Positions 61,077 through 64,000 of a DNA stretch of 64,000 nt are shown piece by piece. Position 1 is the first letter of the stretch. The number at the start of each line of letters is the position of its first letter. The stretch comes from Desulfovibrio sp. (GTDB taxonomy: Bacteria > Desulfobacterota > Desulfovibrionia > Desulfovibrionales > Desulfovibrionaceae). The notes beneath the pieces were generated by a model that saw only the letters and a list, made by a program, of their open reading frames with translations, did not search any database and was not told the origin of the DNA. The stretch is from contig JACQYS010000022.1 in assembly GCA_016208105.1 (NCBI GenBank), positions 372,001 to 436,000 of the forward strand, read 5' to 3'. The position numbers and the translations under genes are program-made.

Positions 61077-64000
61077 TTGCCGTCTCTTCAACGTGCCGCA
61101 CGCTTTGCCCGCGTTCTTACTCGGCTGCCGGAAGGTTTTTTGTTCCTGTCGTTGTTTCTTGCCTTGGCCTGTCTTCCCGCCATGGCGGAGCAGAGCTCGC
61201 CCGAATCCCGCTTTATCCCCCGCTTCCAGCACTTTGACGTTGAGGACGGTCTGTCGCAGTCCTCGGCAGTCTGCCTGGCCCAGGATCATGAGGGGTTTCT
61301 CTGGATAGGGTCCTATGCCGGGCTCAACAGGTATGACGGGTACTCGTTCAAAACGTTCGGGTCGGATCAGGGGAAGTCTGGTTCCCTGGCGGACGCGAAT
61401 ATTCGTTCCCTGGCCGTGGACGACACGGGCACCCTGTGGGTGGGGACGCGAAACGGCGGCCTTTCCCGGTACGACAAGGCGCTCGATTCTTTCGTCAACT
61501 ATCTGCACGACAAGGCCAACCCGGCGAGCATCCCGGCCAACGAAGTGCACGCGATCCATCAGGACCGTTCAGGCGTGATCCGTGTGGGTACCGCGGGCGG
61601 TTTGGCTGAACTGGACAGGAATACCGGAACGTTCCGGCTGATCGCCCAGGAGGGGGCGCCCAAGGGCAGTGGGGAAATCGTGTCCATTGCCCAGGATAAC
61701 AGCGGGAGAATATGGGCAGCTTCGCGCAAGTCCCTGTTCATGCTGGACGGCTCCGCGGGAGCGCTCAAGCCCGCCATGAGCGATGCGCTTTCCAAAAGCC
61801 TGGCCACCGCCCAAATCAATCAGCTGTATTTTGAAAGCGGCACTGTCTTGTGGATCGTCAGCGACGTGGTCGGGCTTTTCAGGCTCGACGTGTCGACCGG
61901 GACCTTTGAAACCCACCTGGAATCGATAGGCGTATTCAAACTGGTACGCGACCACTTGGGCACGCTTTGGGCGGCCACCTTGAAAGGGGTCGGCCGCCTG
62001 GTGGAGGACGGGTCCCAAAGACGGTTCGAGCTTTTCGGGCACGACCCCTACGACCCTGACTCCATAAGCCAGGACGATGTGATGTCTCTTCTGGAGGACT
62101 CATCCGGCATCCTCTGGGCGGGCACCTATTCAGGAGGGCTGAACAAGCTTGTCCCGGGTTCGCGCTGGTTCGCCTCCTACCGCCGGATACCGGGCAATCC
62201 TTCCTCACTGCCTGGAAAGGAAGTGAGCTCGGTCTTTCTTGGAAAAGACGGCGACCTCTGGGTTGGGCTTCGCTACAACGGCCTGGCCAGGATGGACCGG
62301 ACCCGAAAGGTCGTGGAGCGTTTCCGGCATGACGGGGGCGACCCGGCCAGCCTGGCCGACGATCAGGTCAATTGCGTCATGGAGGATTCCAGGGGGCGCA
62401 TATGGGTTGGCACTGTGGAGCAGGGCATCAGCGTCCTGGAACGATCCACAGGGAAATTCACCCACTACCGGCACAGGCCTGATGACCCCCAAAGCATCAG
62501 CCAGGATAAAATCTGGTGGCTCTTTGAGGACCAGGCCGGAATCGTCTGGGCCGGAACCAGCAAGGGCGGGCTCAACCGGATCGACCCCCGGACCGGGCGC
62601 GCCACCCGCTATGTCAACGATCCCAAGGACCCGGCGAGCATAAGCCACGACAGGGTCCGCTTCATCACCCAGTCCCGGGACGGCTCCCTGTGGATGGGTA
62701 CCAATGCCGGGTTGAACCGTTTTCTCCCATGGAACGGCACGTTCACCAGCTGGAAAAACGACCCGAAAAATCCTGACAGTCTCTCGAATGATCGGGTCAC
62801 GCCCATCGTGGAAGACGCTACCGGCGTGCTCTGGGTTGGGACGGACCAGGGACTGAACCGTTTCGATCCGTCCACGGGCAGGTTCAAGCGTTACATGGAG
62901 CGGGACGGCCTGGCTGACGACGGCATCCAGGGCATGGCCATGGACGGACAGGGCAGGCTGTGGATGAGCACCTTCAAGGGCATATCGCGGCTTAACCCGG
63001 CAACCGGGGAAGTGAGGAACTATTCTCGGCGCGACGGGCTGGTCGGGGTGGAGTTCTACATGAACGCCTTCCACAAGGGGCACAACGGCGAACTCTTCTT
63101 TGGGGGCTTCTCGGGACTGAACGCGTTCTTTCCGGCGGATGTGCGGGACAACCTCCACGCCCCGTCCCTGGCGGTCACGGAGTTTCGCGTAAACAACCAT
63201 GTTAGGCCTCTGTCTTCCGCGGGCAGCGGCGGCAAGGTGGTGCTGAGTCCCAGCGACCAGAGCATGACCATCGAATTCGCGGCCATGGATTTCACCAATC
63301 CGGCAAGGAACCAATATGCGTACAAGCTGGAAGGGTTTGACGCCGAGTGGGTGGAGATAGGTTCTTCACGCAGGGCGACCTACACGAACCTCGATCCGGG
63401 CAATTACCGCTTCCTGGCCAAAGGCAGCAACAACGAGGGCCACTGGTGCAAAACGCCGCTGGCGATTTCCATGGAGGTCGTCCCGCCCTACTGGAAGACC
63501 TTGTGGTTCAAGACGGCGCTGGTGCTTGCCTGCGCGGGCGCCGCGTACGCGTTCTATTCCTTCCGTCTGAGCGCCCTGAAGACCCGGCGCAGGCAGTTGG
63601 AAGAGACCGTGGCCAGCCAGACGGCCTCGCTTCGCATCGAGATTGAGGAGCGCGTCAAGGCCGAGGCGGAACTCAGGCAGAGCCAGCAAAGCTTCAGGAC
63701 CATCTTTCTCTACAGCCCAGTTGCCGTGGGCATCATCTCGGTCCGTGACGAAGGCATCATCCAGGTGAACGAGGCCTTCTGCTCGCTGACTGGCTACACG
63801 GTGGAGCATGTCCTGGGCCGCACGTCGGCCGAGCTCGGGTTGTGGTACGACATGGAGAAGCGAAGGGAGCTGCTCGAAGAGGTTTTGGAGCGGCGGGTGG
63901 TGCTGAACCGGGAGATGGAGCTGGTGAACCGCTCCGGGGAACTGGTTCACGTGCTTTCCTCCGCCGCCCTCATCGAAGTGTTCAACGAGCCGTGCGTGCT
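61077..64000 (+). CDS. Large periplasmic beta-propeller sensor with PAS domain (3' end outside window)
   Basis: The frame runs to the right edge; about 974 residues are visible. Start TTG 61077 with GGGGAG four bases upstream gives a signal peptide (FLFLSLFLALACLPAMA); ATG 61182 would remove it. About a dozen Reg_prop-type blades follow (LWIGSYAGLNRYDG, LWVGTRNGGLSRYD, IWVGTVEQGISV, VWAGTSKGGLNRID, LWVGTDQGLNRFD), enough for two seven-bladed propellers. A Y_Y_Y-like domain is next (YKLEGFDAEW, YRFLAKGSNNEG), then one TM (ALVLACAGAAYAFYSF), a coiled coil and a PAS domain (IFLYSPVAVGIISV). This is the layout of hybrid two-component sensors of the HTCS kind; the kinase part must lie beyond the window. 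The ligand may be a carbohydrate. Confidence 0.9.
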   Translation, partial: MPSLQRAARFARVLTRLPEGFLFLSLFLALACLPAMAEQSSPESRFIPRFQHFDVEDGLSQSSAVCLAQDHEGFLWIGSYAGLNRYDGYSFKTFGSDQGKSGSLADANIRSLAVDDTGTLWVGTRNGGLSRYDKALDSFVNYLHDKANPASIPANEVHAIHQDRSGVIRVGTAGGLAELDRNTGTFRLIAQEGAPKGSGEIVSIAQDNSGRIWAASRKSLFMLDGSAGALKPAMSDALSKSLATAQINQLYFESGTVLWIVSDVVGLFRLDVSTGTFETHLESIGVFKLVRDHLGTLWAATLKGVGRLVEDGSQRRFELFGHDPYDPDSISQDDVMSLLEDSSGILWAGTYSGGLNKLVPGSRWFASYRRIPGNPSSLPGKEVSSVFLGKDGDLWVGLRYNGLARMDRTRKVVERFRHDGGDPASLADDQVNCVMEDSRGRIWVGTVEQGISVLERSTGKFTHYRHRPDDPQSISQDKIWWLFEDQAGIVWAGTSKGGLNRIDPRTGRATRYVNDPKDPASISHDRVRFITQSRDGSLWMGTNAGLNRFLPWNGTFTSWKNDPKNPDSLSNDRVTPIVEDATGVLWVGTDQGLNRFDPSTGRFKRYMERDGLADDGIQGMAMDGQGRLWMSTFKGISRLNPATGEVRNYSRRDGLVGVEFYMNAFHKGHNGELFFGGFSGLNAFFPADVRDNLHAPSLAVTEFRVNNHVRPLSSAGSGGKVVLSPSDQSMTIEFAAMDFTNPARNQYAYKLEGFDAEWVEIGSSRRATYTNLDPGNYRFLAKGSNNEGHWCKTPLAISMEVVPPYWKTLWFKTALVLACAGAAYAFYSFRLSALKTRRRQLEETVASQTASLRIEIEERVKAEAELRQSQQSFRTIFLYSPVAVGIISVRDEGIIQVNEAFCSLTGYTVEHVLGRTSAELGLWYDMEKRRELLEEVLERRVVLNREMELVNRSGELVHVLSSAALIEVFNEPCV

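Overview
The window is GC-rich bacterial chromosome, coding-dense on both strands. It most resembles a Deltaproteobacterium (Desulfobacterota) of the Desulfovibrio group. This is an inference from gene content: a leuA-leuC-leuD-(small unknown)-leuB cluster, a fused radical SAM/DUF2344 protein, many PAS histidine kinases with orphan periplasmic binding proteins, a cyclic-nucleotide-binding protein joined to motAB, and rpmE-DUF1385-prfA. No rRNA, tRNA, CRISPR array, prophage or insertion sequence was recognised.

Layout. 1-2133: two glycosyltransferases separated by a 192-bp palindromic repeat that recurs at 33039-33230. 2220-5229: a small Sm-like protein, then the radical SAM/DUF2344 fusion. 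5287-11015: two paralogous family-3 solute-binding proteins behind a membrane histidine kinase, facing a divergent family-1 solute-binding protein; no permease or ATPase genes accompany them. 11150-18343: an M16 peptidase, a DUF523/DUF1722 protein, a globin-coupled kinase, a HAD protein, and psd-pssA for phosphatidylethanolamine synthesis. 18456-25108: leucine biosynthesis, a GAF protein and gap. 25270-29435: an aldo/keto reductase broken by an amber codon, then a PAP2 phosphatase, a DUF2325 protein behind a Fur-box-like palindrome, and a PAP2 paralogue that has lost most of its active site. 29677-35360: an ABC-F ATPase, MutT, metF, asd and a class IV aminotransferase. 35409-38562: Tim44-like, response regulator, HD and receiver-TPR genes. 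38569-42909: an azoreductase, then a cyclic-nucleotide-binding/FliG-C-like protein with motA, motB and a TPR protein. 43154-50192: pyrK-pyrD running directly into three tandem ABC_sub_bind-type periplasmic proteins (the middle one frameshifted) and a second histidine kinase. 50236-58329: mutY with an intact Nudix box, a 1363-residue two-fold repeated membrane protein, gpmA, thiC and rpmE. 58573-64000: DUF1385, prfA, a SulP/STAS remnant, and the start of a very large beta-propeller sensor that runs off the window.

Two themes stand out. First, periplasmic sensing: at two separate loci, tandem transport-type binding proteins sit with a membrane histidine kinase of closely similar catalytic core, with no transporter. 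The window ends in a third large periplasmic sensor, and a cytoplasmic globin-coupled kinase lies between. Second, several genes look like modified or decaying copies: a PAP2 pseudo-enzyme, a degenerate receiver-TPR protein, an amber-interrupted reductase, a frameshifted binding protein and a STAS fragment. The best candidates for undescribed biology are the binding-protein/kinase cassettes, the cNMP-FliG-C/stator operon, the duplicated 1363-residue membrane protein, and the structured 192-bp repeat whose central arm changes sequence but keeps its pairing.
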